Positions 1 through 6,235 are shown, numbered from the stretch's first letter. The stretch: 7,857 nucleotides of DNA from Gemmatimonadota bacterium (GCA_024638395.1 JAHEKK010000131.1:1-7857); one strand, 5' to 3'. The notes: generated by a model from the letters alone, not told the origin. Made by a program: numbers and translations.

Positions 1-1540
1 GCGACGTCTCGAGGATTCCCTGATCCACAAGGGGGACACGTCCGACGGCCTCATCCAAAGACGCTCGGCCCGTCAGGTAGTCGTATACGGCCTGGGCGTA
101 GTTGAATTCGCTCTGCCTCAGCGCCACCTCGGCGTCCGTCAACTCGAGTTGAGTCCCCAGGCCTTCCCGGTACTGAGCGCTGGCGATCTCGTATCCCCGC
201 ATGGCCTGTGTGACGGCCAGGCGCTGACCCCCGGCCCGAGCAAGGGCCTCTTCCACCTGATCGACCAGGTTGCGGACCTGGACAGCCGCCTGATCCCGGA
301 CGATGCGCGTGTCCGTCTCCGCCTGTCGCAGGGCGGCTTGCCTCTGATCCACCCGGGCATCGCGCTGAAAGCCGGTGAACAGGGGAACGTTGACCCGCAC
401 CCCCACCTGCTTGGTGGAACCCCGCTGCCGGCCGGACCCGAAGAAATCGGGGGAGCCGTTTTGCTGGGCCGCGAGTCCGTACGTTCCGAAGGCGGTCACC
501 TCCGGGAGGTACTCGGCCTGCTCGACCCTCAACTCCGCCATCCGAAGGTCTTCGGTGAGTTCGAGCTGTCTCAGGTCGGAGCGCATAGCCGACGCCTCGG
601 TCACCAGGGACTCGATCCCCGCCGCGTCGCTGATGTCGGCGCCCACGAAGGCCAGAATGTCCTGATTGGCCGGCGAGTTCTTATCCGGCTGCTCCAGATC
701 CAACTCCGCCAGGTTCCCGGCCACCGTCAACTCCGCGTCGGGATCCAGGTCAAGTTCGACGGCCAGCGTCCGGCGGGCCGCGATCTGGCGATTTCGGGCC
801 CGGCGGAGATTCGGTTCGAGATTCGCCAACTCCACTTCCAGGCGCAGAACGTCGTAGTCCTGGGCGAGCCCCGCTTTGTTCATCGCCCGGGTCTCTTCGA
901 GTGACCGGCGCACCCGTGCCACCGAATTCTCCGTCAGCCGGACCTCTTCCTGTGCCAGCAGCAAGTCGAAGAACCCCACCCGGACCCGCGTGACCACCTG
1001 CTGGCTCTGCCCCCTGAGGGACTCCGTCTGGAGACTCCGAAACCGACTTGCGGCGCCGACACCTACGAAGACCCCCGCCCGAAACAATGGCTGCTCGGCC
1101 TGGATCTGCAGGTTCCACAGGTTGTCCGCACCGAACTGGATGGGAATGAACTCCCCTTCGGGCGCATTCGGATCGAAGATCTGCGCGGGCAGGAAGCTCA
1201 CCTGAGGGGCCACGTTCCGTGTGAAGGAGCCGGAGAAGTCCACCCGGGGATAAACGTTGCTCCATGCCTCCGAGACCTGCTCCCCGGCCAGATTCAACTG
1301 ATGCCGGGAATTCAGGATGTCCCGATTTCGCTCCAGGGCCAGCTCGGCGGTCCGGCTGAGGGTCAGGGAAGCGCCCGGATCCACGGTTCTTTCACGCGAC
1401 TGGGCCGTCCCCTCCCCCACGAAGAACAGGGCCAGAAGCCCCGCGGTCACCGCGGTACGGAACCCATGCCCCCGCCGGCCACGACTCCCGCCCCGGTGTC
1501 CGGCCCCAGGGGCGTCCGCCCCCCGATTTCCACTATGCAC
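1..1540 (-). CDS. TolC-family outer-membrane efflux protein (partial, C-terminus beyond left edge)
   Basis: This is an outer-membrane channel of the TolC/OEP family, which forms the exit duct of tripartite efflux pumps or type I secretion systems. The minus-strand frame is open from a GTG at 1538-1540 to base 1, at least 513 codons. TolC-like proteins are usually 430-500 residues, so only a short C-terminal piece should be missing. The GTG start is backed by AGGAG at 1548-1552, 7 nt upstream. The N-terminus is a long arginine-rich n-region (about residues 1-29), then a hydrophobic core (GLLALFFVG, 34-42) and a likely signal peptidase I site after GTA (residue 46). The mature part shows the family's pattern: an early SRTAELALERNRDI helix, YPRVDFSGSFTRN, QAEQPLFRAG, long heptad-like helices, a second copy with VNVPLFTGFQRDA, and a late ALRQSEFNYAQAVYDYLTG segment. 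A TetR gene lies upstream. Fusion and pump genes would be expected downstream, outside the window. The substrate cannot be told. Confidence 0.93.
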   Translation of the reverse strand, partial: MHSGNRGADAPGAGHRGGSRGRRGHGFRTAVTAGLLALFFVGEGTAQSRERTVDPGASLTLSRTAELALERNRDILNSRHQLNLAGEQVSEAWSNVYPRVDFSGSFTRNVAPQVSFLPAQIFDPNAPEGEFIPIQFGADNLWNLQIQAEQPLFRAGVFVGVGAASRFRSLQTESLRGQSQQVVTRVRVGFFDLLLAQEEVRLTENSVARVRRSLEETRAMNKAGLAQDYDVLRLEVELANLEPNLRRARNRQIAARRTLAVELDLDPDAELTVAGNLAELDLEQPDKNSPANQDILAFVGADISDAAGIESLVTEASAMRSDLRQLELTEDLRMAELRVEQAEYLPEVTAFGTYGLAAQQNGSPDFFGSGRQRGSTKQVGVRVNVPLFTGFQRDARVDQRQAALRQAETDTRIVRDQAAVQVRNLVDQVEEALARAGGQRLAVTQAMRGYEIASAQYREGLGTQLELTDAEVALRQSEFNYAQAVYDYLTGRASLDEAVGRVPLVDQGILETS

Positions 1541-1733
1541 CGTCAGACTCCTGAGGCCGCCAACTCGAGGCCCCTTTTTCGTTTCGGTTTTCTGGGCGAC
1601 GGAGTGTCGACCCCCCTGTGGGCGCCGGTGACCAGGGGTTCCGTGTCGCTACCCCCACTCGATAGACGGAAGACTCCGCCTGCCGGCTCCCACCGATGGT
1701 GGCTATTTCCTTTACAACCATCGGCATCCCCAC
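1533..1733 (-). CDS. Doubtful small leader ORF (66 aa) overlapping the tolC-like start
   Basis: I do not recognise this reading frame. It begins with GTG at 1731-1733, then in-frame ATG codons, and ends with TAG at 1533-1535, so it overlaps the first codons of the tolC-like gene by 8 nt in another frame. An AGGAG lies 5 nt before the GTG, which is good initiation context. The overlap would allow translational coupling to the efflux gene or a leader-peptide role. Against it: about a third of its third codon positions are A or T, higher than I would expect for a gene in such GC-rich DNA, and the residue sequence shows no familiar domain, signal peptide or membrane segment. It may simply be untranslated leader that is open by chance. 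Confidence 0.22.
   Translation of the reverse strand: MGMPMVVKEIATIGGSRQAESSVYRVGVATRNPWSPAPTGGSTLRRPENRNEKGASSWRPQESDGA
1548..1552 (-). promoter_or_regulatory. Shine-Dalgarno deciding the GTG start of the tolC-like gene
   Basis: The minus strand reads AGGAG here, 7 nt before the GTG at 1538-1540. It favours this start over an in-frame GTG at 1448-1450, which would leave a signal peptide without positively charged residues. Confidence 0.7.
1693..1724. repeat. Inverted repeat in the tetR-tolC gap
   Basis: CCGATGGT (1693-1700) and ACCATCGG (1717-1724) are perfect 8-bp inverted arms around a 16-nt spacer richer in A and T than its surroundings. It sits 150-190 bp upstream of the tolC-like start. 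No T-run follows it on the minus strand, so it is not an intrinsic terminator. It could be a protein-binding dyad or an RNA hairpin in the efflux transcript leader. Confidence 0.5.
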
Positions 1734-1771
1734 CCCCGCTCCTGACTACGCACCCGTACCTCGAAGGTTTC

Positions 1772-1786
1772 GTTTACGGCGTTAAC
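1772..1786. promoter_or_regulatory. Second GTTAAC-type dyad, probable TetR operator
   Basis: GTTTACGGCGTTAAC matches the 15-bp core of the dyad beside the tetR start (GTTAAC-N3-GTTAAC) with one mismatch in the twelve arm positions and the same 3-nt spacing. Its right half lies inside a separate 12-bp perfect palindrome, GGCGTTAACGCC (1779-1790). It overlaps the tetR stop codon (1774-1776) and lies about 230 bp upstream of the tolC-like start, where a repressor could control efflux transcription. The assignment to the adjacent TetR protein is inferred from position and similarity. Confidence 0.5.
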
Positions 1787-2418
1787 GCCGCCGACTCCAC
1801 GTCGACATTCTGTAATCCGGCCCACGCGTCATCGAAGCGGGTCGTCCCCAGCCCGACCATCATCCGCCAGAACGAAGCGTCGAATTCGCGGCGGAACGCT
1901 TCCTCTGGAATGGGAAGAACCCCCCGTAGGTAGAGGCTGAGAAGACCGTGGGCGTGGGCCCACATCGTGGTCCCGATCTCGTCCGGACTCCCCGGCTTCA
2001 GGTACCCGTCCTGGATGCATTCCCGCACCCGGTCGTTCCAGAATCGTCCGATGGCGCATCCCCGCTGAGCCACCTCTTCCGGGATCTCCTGCATCCCGAG
2101 AAATGAGGGCCCGGCATACATCGTCAAGTACAGCCGGGGATGGTCCAGCGCGAAGGACAGATAGGCTTCACCGGCAAGGCGGAACCTGACCAGTGCGGTC
2201 GGTCCCTCGAGGGCCCGGTGGAGATAACCGGCGAGGCGGCCGTACGCCTCCGAAACGACTCCGACCATTACTTCCTCTTTCGAGGCGAAGTGCCGGTAGA
2301 GCGCGGGCGCCGTCACCCCCAGATCCCGGGCGAGTCCCCGCATGGAGACCCCGGCTACCCCTCCTTCGACATAGCACCGACAGGCGGAATCGAGAATGTC
2401 TTCTCTTCGAATCGTCAT
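1774..2418 (-). CDS. TetR/AcrR-family transcriptional repressor
   Basis: This 214-residue protein is a TetR-family regulator: a DNA-binding homodimer released from its operator by a small ligand. Residues 1-50 form the helix-turn-helix domain (TIRREDILDSACRCYVEGG, then SMRGLARDLGV, recognition helix around TAPALYRHF at 36-44, then the usual SKEEV). The rest is the helical ligand and dimer domain; its segment around AYLSFALDHPRLYLTMYAG resembles the WHG-type C-terminal domain. The gene lies just upstream of the tolC-like gene on the same strand, the usual layout for a local efflux repressor, and operator-like dyads flank it at 2419-2435 and 1772-1786. I chose ATG 2416-2418, although no Shine-Dalgarno sits at a usual distance. 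A TTG at 2425-2427, with GAGG 6 nt upstream, would add three residues. The ligand is unknown. Confidence 0.93.
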   Translation of the reverse strand: MTIRREDILDSACRCYVEGGVAGVSMRGLARDLGVTAPALYRHFASKEEVMVGVVSEAYGRLAGYLHRALEGPTALVRFRLAGEAYLSFALDHPRLYLTMYAGPSFLGMQEIPEEVAQRGCAIGRFWNDRVRECIQDGYLKPGSPDEIGTTMWAHAHGLLSLYLRGVLPIPEEAFRREFDASFWRMMVGLGTTRFDDAWAGLQNVDVESAALTP

Positions 2419-2435
2419 GGTTAACAACGTTAACC
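2419..2435. promoter_or_regulatory. Perfect palindrome abutting tetR start, probable autoregulatory operator
   Basis: GGTTAACAACGTTAACC is a perfect inverted repeat (7-bp arms, 3-nt spacer) ending on the base before the tetR ATG. Such AT-rich symmetry stands out in GC-rich DNA and has the size of TetR-family operators. It overlaps the candidate -10 element of tetR, so bound repressor would block RNA polymerase. A related copy lies at 1772-1786. Confidence 0.7.
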
Positions 2436-2454
2436 TCAACCGCTGGCAGGGCAA
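2427..2454 (-). promoter_or_regulatory. Candidate tetR promoter overlapping the operator
   Basis: On the minus strand TTGCCC (2449-2454) and TAACGT (2427-2432) are separated by 16 nt and resemble weak sigma-70 -35 and -10 boxes. The -10 lies inside the palindrome, and only 8 nt separate it from the tetR ATG, so transcription from it would begin at or next to the start codon. The matches are weak; the call rests on position. Confidence 0.3.
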
Positions 2455-2468
2455 GGGAGCCCCGCAGA

Positions 2469-4637
2469 TCAGCCCCCCGCCGGCGGCACCACCTCGGCGC
2501 GAAGGACCCGGTCCCCCCGGAGCAGGCGGTCGACGACCTCCATACCCTCCACCACCCAACCGAACGAGGTGTAGCGGTCCTCGAGATGGGGGGCCGGCCC
2601 GTGCATGAGGAAGAACTGTGATCCTTCCGTGTCCCGACCTGCGCTGGCCATACCGATCACACCCCGATCGAACGGGATCCGTGTCAACTCGGTGCGAATC
2701 GAGAAACCGGGCCCACCCGTGCCGTCCAGGCGACCCACGTCGCCTCCCTGAACGACAAAGCCAGGGACGACCCTGTGGAACGGAACGCCGTCATGGGCGC
2801 CCGCTTCCGCCAACGCAAGAAAGGTCTGAACGGTGAGGGGCGCCTCCTCGTGGGCAAGCACCACCCGCACCAACCCCTGGGTCGTTTCCAGGACCACGGA
2901 CGGGCGGCCATCGGGGAAGGCCTCCCAGTCCAGGTTCAGCTCCGGACGTCCGTCGGCGACTCTCGGCGCAGCCGGGACGGGCCGCAGGGTGAGGGACTCG
3001 ATGGCCTCCCGTGCCGCGACACGCACCTGACTCTGGGGGTGGTCCAGATACCGCTGAAGGAGGGAGACCCATGTGGTATCCCGCGTCTGGGCCAGGGCCG
3101 TCACGATGGCGGCAGCCGCCGGCGCGTCGGCGGGGTCGGAAGGGTCCCTCGCCAGGAGGGCCGACTCCAGGATCGGGGCCGATCCGCCCTCGAGGAGCAC
3201 CGGGTCGGTGAGCCCTCGGGCGGCGGTGCCCACGATGGTGGGATGGGAGCGACCCAGCCCGTCCCGGAACGCGTCGTCGAACCGGGCCAGCAGCGCTGCG
3301 TCGTCTCGGTAGGATCCGAAATGAGCCGCCAATCCCCGGTATGCGGCGGCAGCCACCGGGTCGGCTTCGCTCTTCGCCTCCGCCAGTAGGCGATCGAGAT
3401 GCTCGGGACCTGGAACCCGACTGAGAGATTCTACCGCCGCCGCCCTGGCCAGGACGTTGTCTGCCGGCATGGCGTCGAGCCAGGAGACGATTCGCTCCCC
3501 TTCCCCCAGGGGCGCAAGCCCGGACCACAGAAGGGCCGCTGGCTGCCACTGCTCCGAATTGGCCTCCAGCCAGGCGACCACCCTCTCCTGGACGGCCTGT
3601 AGCGCCGGCCGGCTTCGTCCCAGCTCTCCAGCCGCCGCTTCGACGACATGGGGAGACGGATCTTCCAGCGCGGCCAGGGCCGCGTCTCGCGCGGCCCGGT
3701 CTCCGAGGCGGTCCCTGAGCGCAGCAACGGCCGCCGACCGGGTTCTCCAGTCACCGGACGCCCTGGTCCAGTGCACGAACGCCGGGGTGTCCTCCGTATC
3801 CCCGAGGGCGGCCAGGCCAGGGAGTAGAAAACGGACGGCAGCTTCTCCGTCCTCCATCGCCGTCAGAGCCTCCCGAACCCGGGGCGCCTGGGTTCTCCAG
3901 TCTTCGGCCTCCGGCGCCCGTGAGAAGAAGTATGCCGCACCGGTGCGAACGTCAGGATCCGGATGGGCCAACCTCTCCACGAGCCAATCAAGGCTCTCTT
4001 CCGAGAGAACGCCGCGGATGCCCATCCGCGACACGGCCTGGGCGGCGGTCGCGAGCTCTTCACCTGCCCACTCCACTGCGAGCAGGCGCCCCAACTGGCC
4101 CTCCCCCGCGGCGAAGCCCAGACTCTCGATCATTTCCATCCGGGCGGCACCCGGAGGCGTGGACTCGAGGGCGCCGAGGAGGGCTTCCGCCCCATGGTCG
4201 CCGGCGGTGCGTCCCAGGGCGAATGCCGCGGCGGCGGCCACGCCCTCCCGGGGATCGTTCAGTCGAACTGCAATGGCCGGCTCGGCGTTGCGATCCTGAA
4301 TCGACGCGAGGGCAAAGGCGGCCCGCTTCACGACTTCGCCTTCTTCGCTCCTCAGAGCTTCCACCAGGGGCTGGGGATCGCGTCGGATCTGGGCCTCGAC
4401 CAGGCTCCTGACGGCGGCGGAGCCCTTCGGGTTGGCCAAGATGGGCGCCATGACCTCCGCCCCCTCTCCAGGAGGCACGTCCACCACTTCGGGGAGGTCC
4501 GGTCCGCAGGAGAGAACCGACACGACGACCGCTGCCGACAGGACACACAACGCAGGCTTTGGGCCTACGCGGGCAGAGCCGGCCTCACGGGGCCATCTCC
4601 TGGACCCCTGGGCGATCGCGACGTGATTCCAGGCCAT
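2469..4637 (-). CDS. Lipoprotein with HEAT-repeat body and C-terminal cyclophilin-type peptidyl-prolyl isomerase domain
   Basis: This 722-residue protein should be an envelope lipoprotein that isomerises peptidyl-prolyl bonds. The chosen ATG (4635-4637) has AGAGGA 6 nt upstream (4644-4649); an in-frame ATG at 4709 lacks such support. A basic N-region leads to a hydrophobic stretch and a lipobox (SVLSC, Cys44); the following Gly-Pro-Asp has no Asp at +2, so inner-membrane retention is not signalled by the E. coli rule. Residues about 60-560 are alanine-rich helical pairs typical of HEAT repeats (for example HPDPDVRTGAAYFFSR, DPSPHVVEAAAGELG, HPQSQVRVAAREAIESL). From about 578 to the end is a cyclophilin domain: FHRVVPGFVVQGGD (620-633, with Arg622 and Gln630), GTGGPGF, GMASAG, and GSQFF. 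The positions of human CypA Trp121 and His126 appear to be Leu and Tyr, as in many bacterial forms. It diverges from the hydrolase at 4767. Substrates are unknown. Confidence 0.9.
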   Translation of the reverse strand: MAWNHVAIAQGSRRWPREAGSARVGPKPALCVLSAAVVVSVLSCGPDLPEVVDVPPGEGAEVMAPILANPKGSAAVRSLVEAQIRRDPQPLVEALRSEEGEVVKRAAFALASIQDRNAEPAIAVRLNDPREGVAAAAAFALGRTAGDHGAEALLGALESTPPGAARMEMIESLGFAAGEGQLGRLLAVEWAGEELATAAQAVSRMGIRGVLSEESLDWLVERLAHPDPDVRTGAAYFFSRAPEAEDWRTQAPRVREALTAMEDGEAAVRFLLPGLAALGDTEDTPAFVHWTRASGDWRTRSAAVAALRDRLGDRAARDAALAALEDPSPHVVEAAAGELGRSRPALQAVQERVVAWLEANSEQWQPAALLWSGLAPLGEGERIVSWLDAMPADNVLARAAAVESLSRVPGPEHLDRLLAEAKSEADPVAAAAYRGLAAHFGSYRDDAALLARFDDAFRDGLGRSHPTIVGTAARGLTDPVLLEGGSAPILESALLARDPSDPADAPAAAAIVTALAQTRDTTWVSLLQRYLDHPQSQVRVAAREAIESLTLRPVPAAPRVADGRPELNLDWEAFPDGRPSVVLETTQGLVRVVLAHEEAPLTVQTFLALAEAGAHDGVPFHRVVPGFVVQGGDVGRLDGTGGPGFSIRTELTRIPFDRGVIGMASAGRDTEGSQFFLMHGPAPHLEDRYTSFGWVVEGMEVVDRLLRGDRVLRAEVVPPAGG

Positions 4638-4681
4638 CCGGGTTCCTCTTCGCTGTGGGTTCCGGTTCATCTGCACGCGCG

Positions 4682-4705
4682 ACGGCGCCCTCGGACCGGC
4701 GCCGT
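4682..4705. promoter_or_regulatory. GC-rich dyad in the divergent promoter region
   Basis: ACGGCGCC (4682-4689) and GGCGCCGT (4698-4705) form a perfect 8-bp inverted repeat with an 8-nt spacer, roughly mid-way in the 129-bp gap between the divergent lipoprotein and hydrolase genes. On the minus strand a TTGAAC (4704-4709) that could serve as a -35 element borders it. It may be a shared operator, but no regulator can be named and GC-rich dyads arise easily by chance. Confidence 0.35.
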
Positions 4706-4766
4706 TCAAAGCATCGCGCCACCTCCGTGGCGTTTCCAGGGCGCCCCGCCGGTATCAGCTTCCTCC

Positions 4767-5792
4767 ATGATCGATCTCTACCCCTTCTCCGCCCCTACAC
4801 TGTTGGCCGGCCCCCACGTTCAGACGCTGCTGGGGAAAACCCTCCGACCTCGCCCTCCCATCCCCCTGGTGTCTCACCGGCTGGAATTGGAGGACGGCGA
4901 CTTCCTTGACCTGGCGCTGTCGCCTCTGTGCCGTCGGTCCACCCGCCCCATCGTCCTCGTCCTCCATGGTCTCGAGGGCTCGGCTCGTCGGCGGTACATG
5001 CTCCTGACCTACGCGGCCCTGCTGCGTCACGGACTCGCGCCGATCGGCCTCAACTTCCGCGGGTGCAGCGGGGTCCCGAACCGTGTTCCCCGTGCGTATC
5101 ACTCGGGTGACACCGAGGATCTGGGCCGGGTCACGAAGTGGTTGTCCACCCGGTTTCCGGGGCGCCCGCTGGGGCTCGTAGGGTTTTCCCTGGGGGGCAA
5201 CGTGATCTTGAAATACCTCGGCGAGCGGGCACCCAAGGACACCGGAGTTCAGGCCGCGGCGGCCATTTCCGTCCCCTTCGACCTGGCCGCGGGGTCGTCG
5301 GAACTGGAGAAGGGCGGCCCCTACTGGGTCTACCGCCGGTATTTCCTCCGTTCCCTTCAGAAAAAGGCCGTCGCCAAATCGGAGCTGGTCGGTAGCCGGG
5401 TCGACCTGGCCCGTGCACTGGCCGCCCGTACGCTTCGAGAATTCGACGACGCTCTCACCGCTCCCCTCCACGGCTTCGAGAGCGCCGACGAGTACTACCG
5501 GCTTTCGTCTTCGGGCCAATATGTCCCCCAGGTCCGAACGCCCACGCTGGTGGTCCACGCCATGGATGATCCGTTCCTCCCGGAACAGTGGGTCCCGGTC
5601 GGTGACCTGGAAACGAACCCGTGGATCACCCCCATCCTGACCCGCCATGGCGGACACGTCGGCTTCGTTTCGGAGAGGTCAGGCGCCCAGCGTTTTTGGG
5701 CCGAGGAGCAGGCCGCGGGCTTCCTCGCAAGCCAACTACTCGCCCCGTCGCAGAGGGTCCTCGGGATTGACGTGTCCCCAACGACTGGATAG
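4767..5792 (+). CDS. YheT-family alpha/beta-fold hydrolase
   Basis: This 341-residue protein belongs to the YheT/COG0429 group of alpha/beta hydrolases, probable carboxylesterases whose natural substrates are poorly known. Family hallmarks in order are: an N-terminal FSAPTLLAGPHVQTLLG segment (7-23), HGLEGS (67-72, oxyanion region), NFRGCSG (96-102), the nucleophile elbow GFSLGGN with Ser141, MDDPF with the acid at Asp267 or Asp268, and HGGHVGF with the catalytic His297. The catalytic triad is therefore intact, and the length fits the family (about 320-340). No signal peptide is seen, so it is likely cytoplasmic. The ATG at 4767 begins where family similarity begins, but no Shine-Dalgarno precedes it. 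The frame stays open back to 3963 only because it runs antisense to the lipoprotein gene. The cold-shock gene follows 116 bp later on the same strand. Confidence 0.93.
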   Translation: MIDLYPFSAPTLLAGPHVQTLLGKTLRPRPPIPLVSHRLELEDGDFLDLALSPLCRRSTRPIVLVLHGLEGSARRRYMLLTYAALLRHGLAPIGLNFRGCSGVPNRVPRAYHSGDTEDLGRVTKWLSTRFPGRPLGLVGFSLGGNVILKYLGERAPKDTGVQAAAAISVPFDLAAGSSELEKGGPYWVYRRYFLRSLQKKAVAKSELVGSRVDLARALAARTLREFDDALTAPLHGFESADEYYRLSSSGQYVPQVRTPTLVVHAMDDPFLPEQWVPVGDLETNPWITPILTRHGGHVGFVSERSGAQRFWAEEQAAGFLASQLLAPSQRVLGIDVSPTTG

Positions 5793-5795
5793 GCT
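5767..5795 (+). promoter_or_regulatory. Candidate sigma-70 promoter of the cold-shock gene
   Basis: TTGACG (5767-5772, five of six consensus positions) is followed after 17 nt by TAGGCT (5790-5795, three of six). It lies across the end of the hydrolase gene and would start a transcript near 5802, giving the cold-shock gene an untranslated leader of about 107 nt. The -35 is good and the -10 weak. Confidence 0.35.
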
Positions 5796-5883
5796 GGTCC
5801 GGCGACGAGCCATAGGGCACGATTTCGTCCCCGCGGTACGCCGTGCTCGAGTGGCCACCCGCAGACGGCGGATGGCCGGACCA
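5795..5883 (+). repeat. Long-range inverted repeat framing the cold-shock 5' leader
   Basis: TGGTCCGGC (5795-5803) is perfectly complementary to GCCGGACCA (5875-5883), with 71 nt between that contain further short self-complementary pieces such as CCGCGG and GTGGCCAC. The right arm ends 13 nt before the Shine-Dalgarno. If transcribed whole, it would fold the region into a closed stem; if transcription starts near 5802 most of the left arm is lost. Confidence 0.4.
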
Positions 5884-5896
5884 AGACAGTTCTAAT

Positions 5897-5902
5897 GAGG
5901 AG
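5897..5902 (+). promoter_or_regulatory. Shine-Dalgarno of the cold-shock gene
   Basis: GAGGAG lies 6 nt upstream of the ATG at 5909, a strong ribosome binding site that fixes the start and gives the normal CspA-like N-terminus. Confidence 0.8.
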
Positions 5903-5908
5903 AGAAGG

Positions 5909-6127
5909 ATGCGGACCACCGGAACCGTGAAGTGGTTCAACGACGCCAAGGGCTTCGGGTTCATCAGCCCGGAAGCTGGCGAGCGTGACTGTTTCGTCCA
6001 CTACTCGGCCATTGAAGGAGATGGCTTCCGCAGCCTGGCCGAGGGCGACCGGGTCGAGTTCGATCTCGTTGACGGCCCGAAGGGACCGGCGGCAGAGAAC
6101 GTCATCCGCATGGGGGAGGTGTCCTGA
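5909..6127 (+). CDS. CspA-type cold-shock protein
   Basis: This 72-residue protein is a single cold-shock domain, a five-stranded OB-fold that binds single-stranded RNA or DNA and melts RNA secondary structure in the cytoplasm. The sequence has the family opening GTVKWFNDAKGFGFI, with RNP1 as KGFGFI (14-19) and RNP2 as CFVHYSAI (28-35). RNP2 has Cys where Val is most common and Tyr where Phe is common. The remainder (EGDRVEFDLVDGPKGPAAENV) completes the domain with no extension, and the length is typical (65-75). The start is fixed by GAGGAG 6 nt upstream. A leader of about 100 nt with inverted repeats precedes it and a strong terminator follows, so it is probably its own transcription unit. 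Whether it is cold-induced cannot be told, since many Csp paralogues are constitutive. Confidence 0.97.
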   Translation: MRTTGTVKWFNDAKGFGFISPEAGERDCFVHYSAIEGDGFRSLAEGDRVEFDLVDGPKGPAAENVIRMGEVS

Positions 6128-6153
6128 CGCCTCCCCAGAGGCTCCAATGACCT

Positions 6154-6193
6154 GCGAGGTCGTCGGCCAAGCCGGCGACCTCGCTTTCATTCT
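6154..6193 (+). terminator. Intrinsic terminator after the cold-shock gene
   Basis: GCGAGGTCGTCGGC (6154-6167) pairs with GCCGGCGACCTCGC (6171-6184) as a 14-bp stem with one G-U pair and a 3-nt CAA loop, followed by TTTCATTCT. It begins 27 nt after the cold-shock stop. On the minus strand the hairpin forms but no T-run follows, so for the convergent operon it would be at most a weak barrier. Confidence 0.85.
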
Positions 6194-6235
6194 ACCCGCG
6201 AACCATGCCCCCGACTCGGTCGGACGGCCGGCCTG

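Noticed and set aside
149..904. 251-codon plus-strand open frame
   Set aside because: Lies antisense to the clear TolC-family gene and shows no domain or plausible composition; a GC-rich shadow.
1553..1576. Possible plus-strand terminator (GGCC...GGCC followed by TTTTT)
   Set aside because: The stem is only 4 bp and no plus-strand gene ends here.
2419..2559. N-terminal extension of the TetR frame by 47 residues
   Set aside because: It overlaps the 3' end of the lipoprotein gene, is Gly/Pro-rich and precedes the normal TetR start; the probable operator lies in it.
3457..4299. 280-codon plus-strand frame rich in Ser, Ala and Arg
   Set aside because: Antisense to the HEAT-repeat region; composition mirrors the alanine-rich gene on the other strand.
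3963..4766. Upstream extension of the hydrolase frame to 609 residues
   Set aside because: The added 268 residues are antisense to the HEAT-cyclophilin gene and carry no YheT similarity; family homology begins at the ATG at 4767.
4755..5657. 300-codon minus-strand frame
   Set aside because: Antisense to the hydrolase, whose catalytic motifs are intact; no recognisable protein features.
6129..6142. Small hairpin GCCTC-CCCA-GAGGC just after the cold-shock stop
   Set aside because: Only 5 bp with no T-run; the much stronger hairpin at 6154-6184 explains termination.
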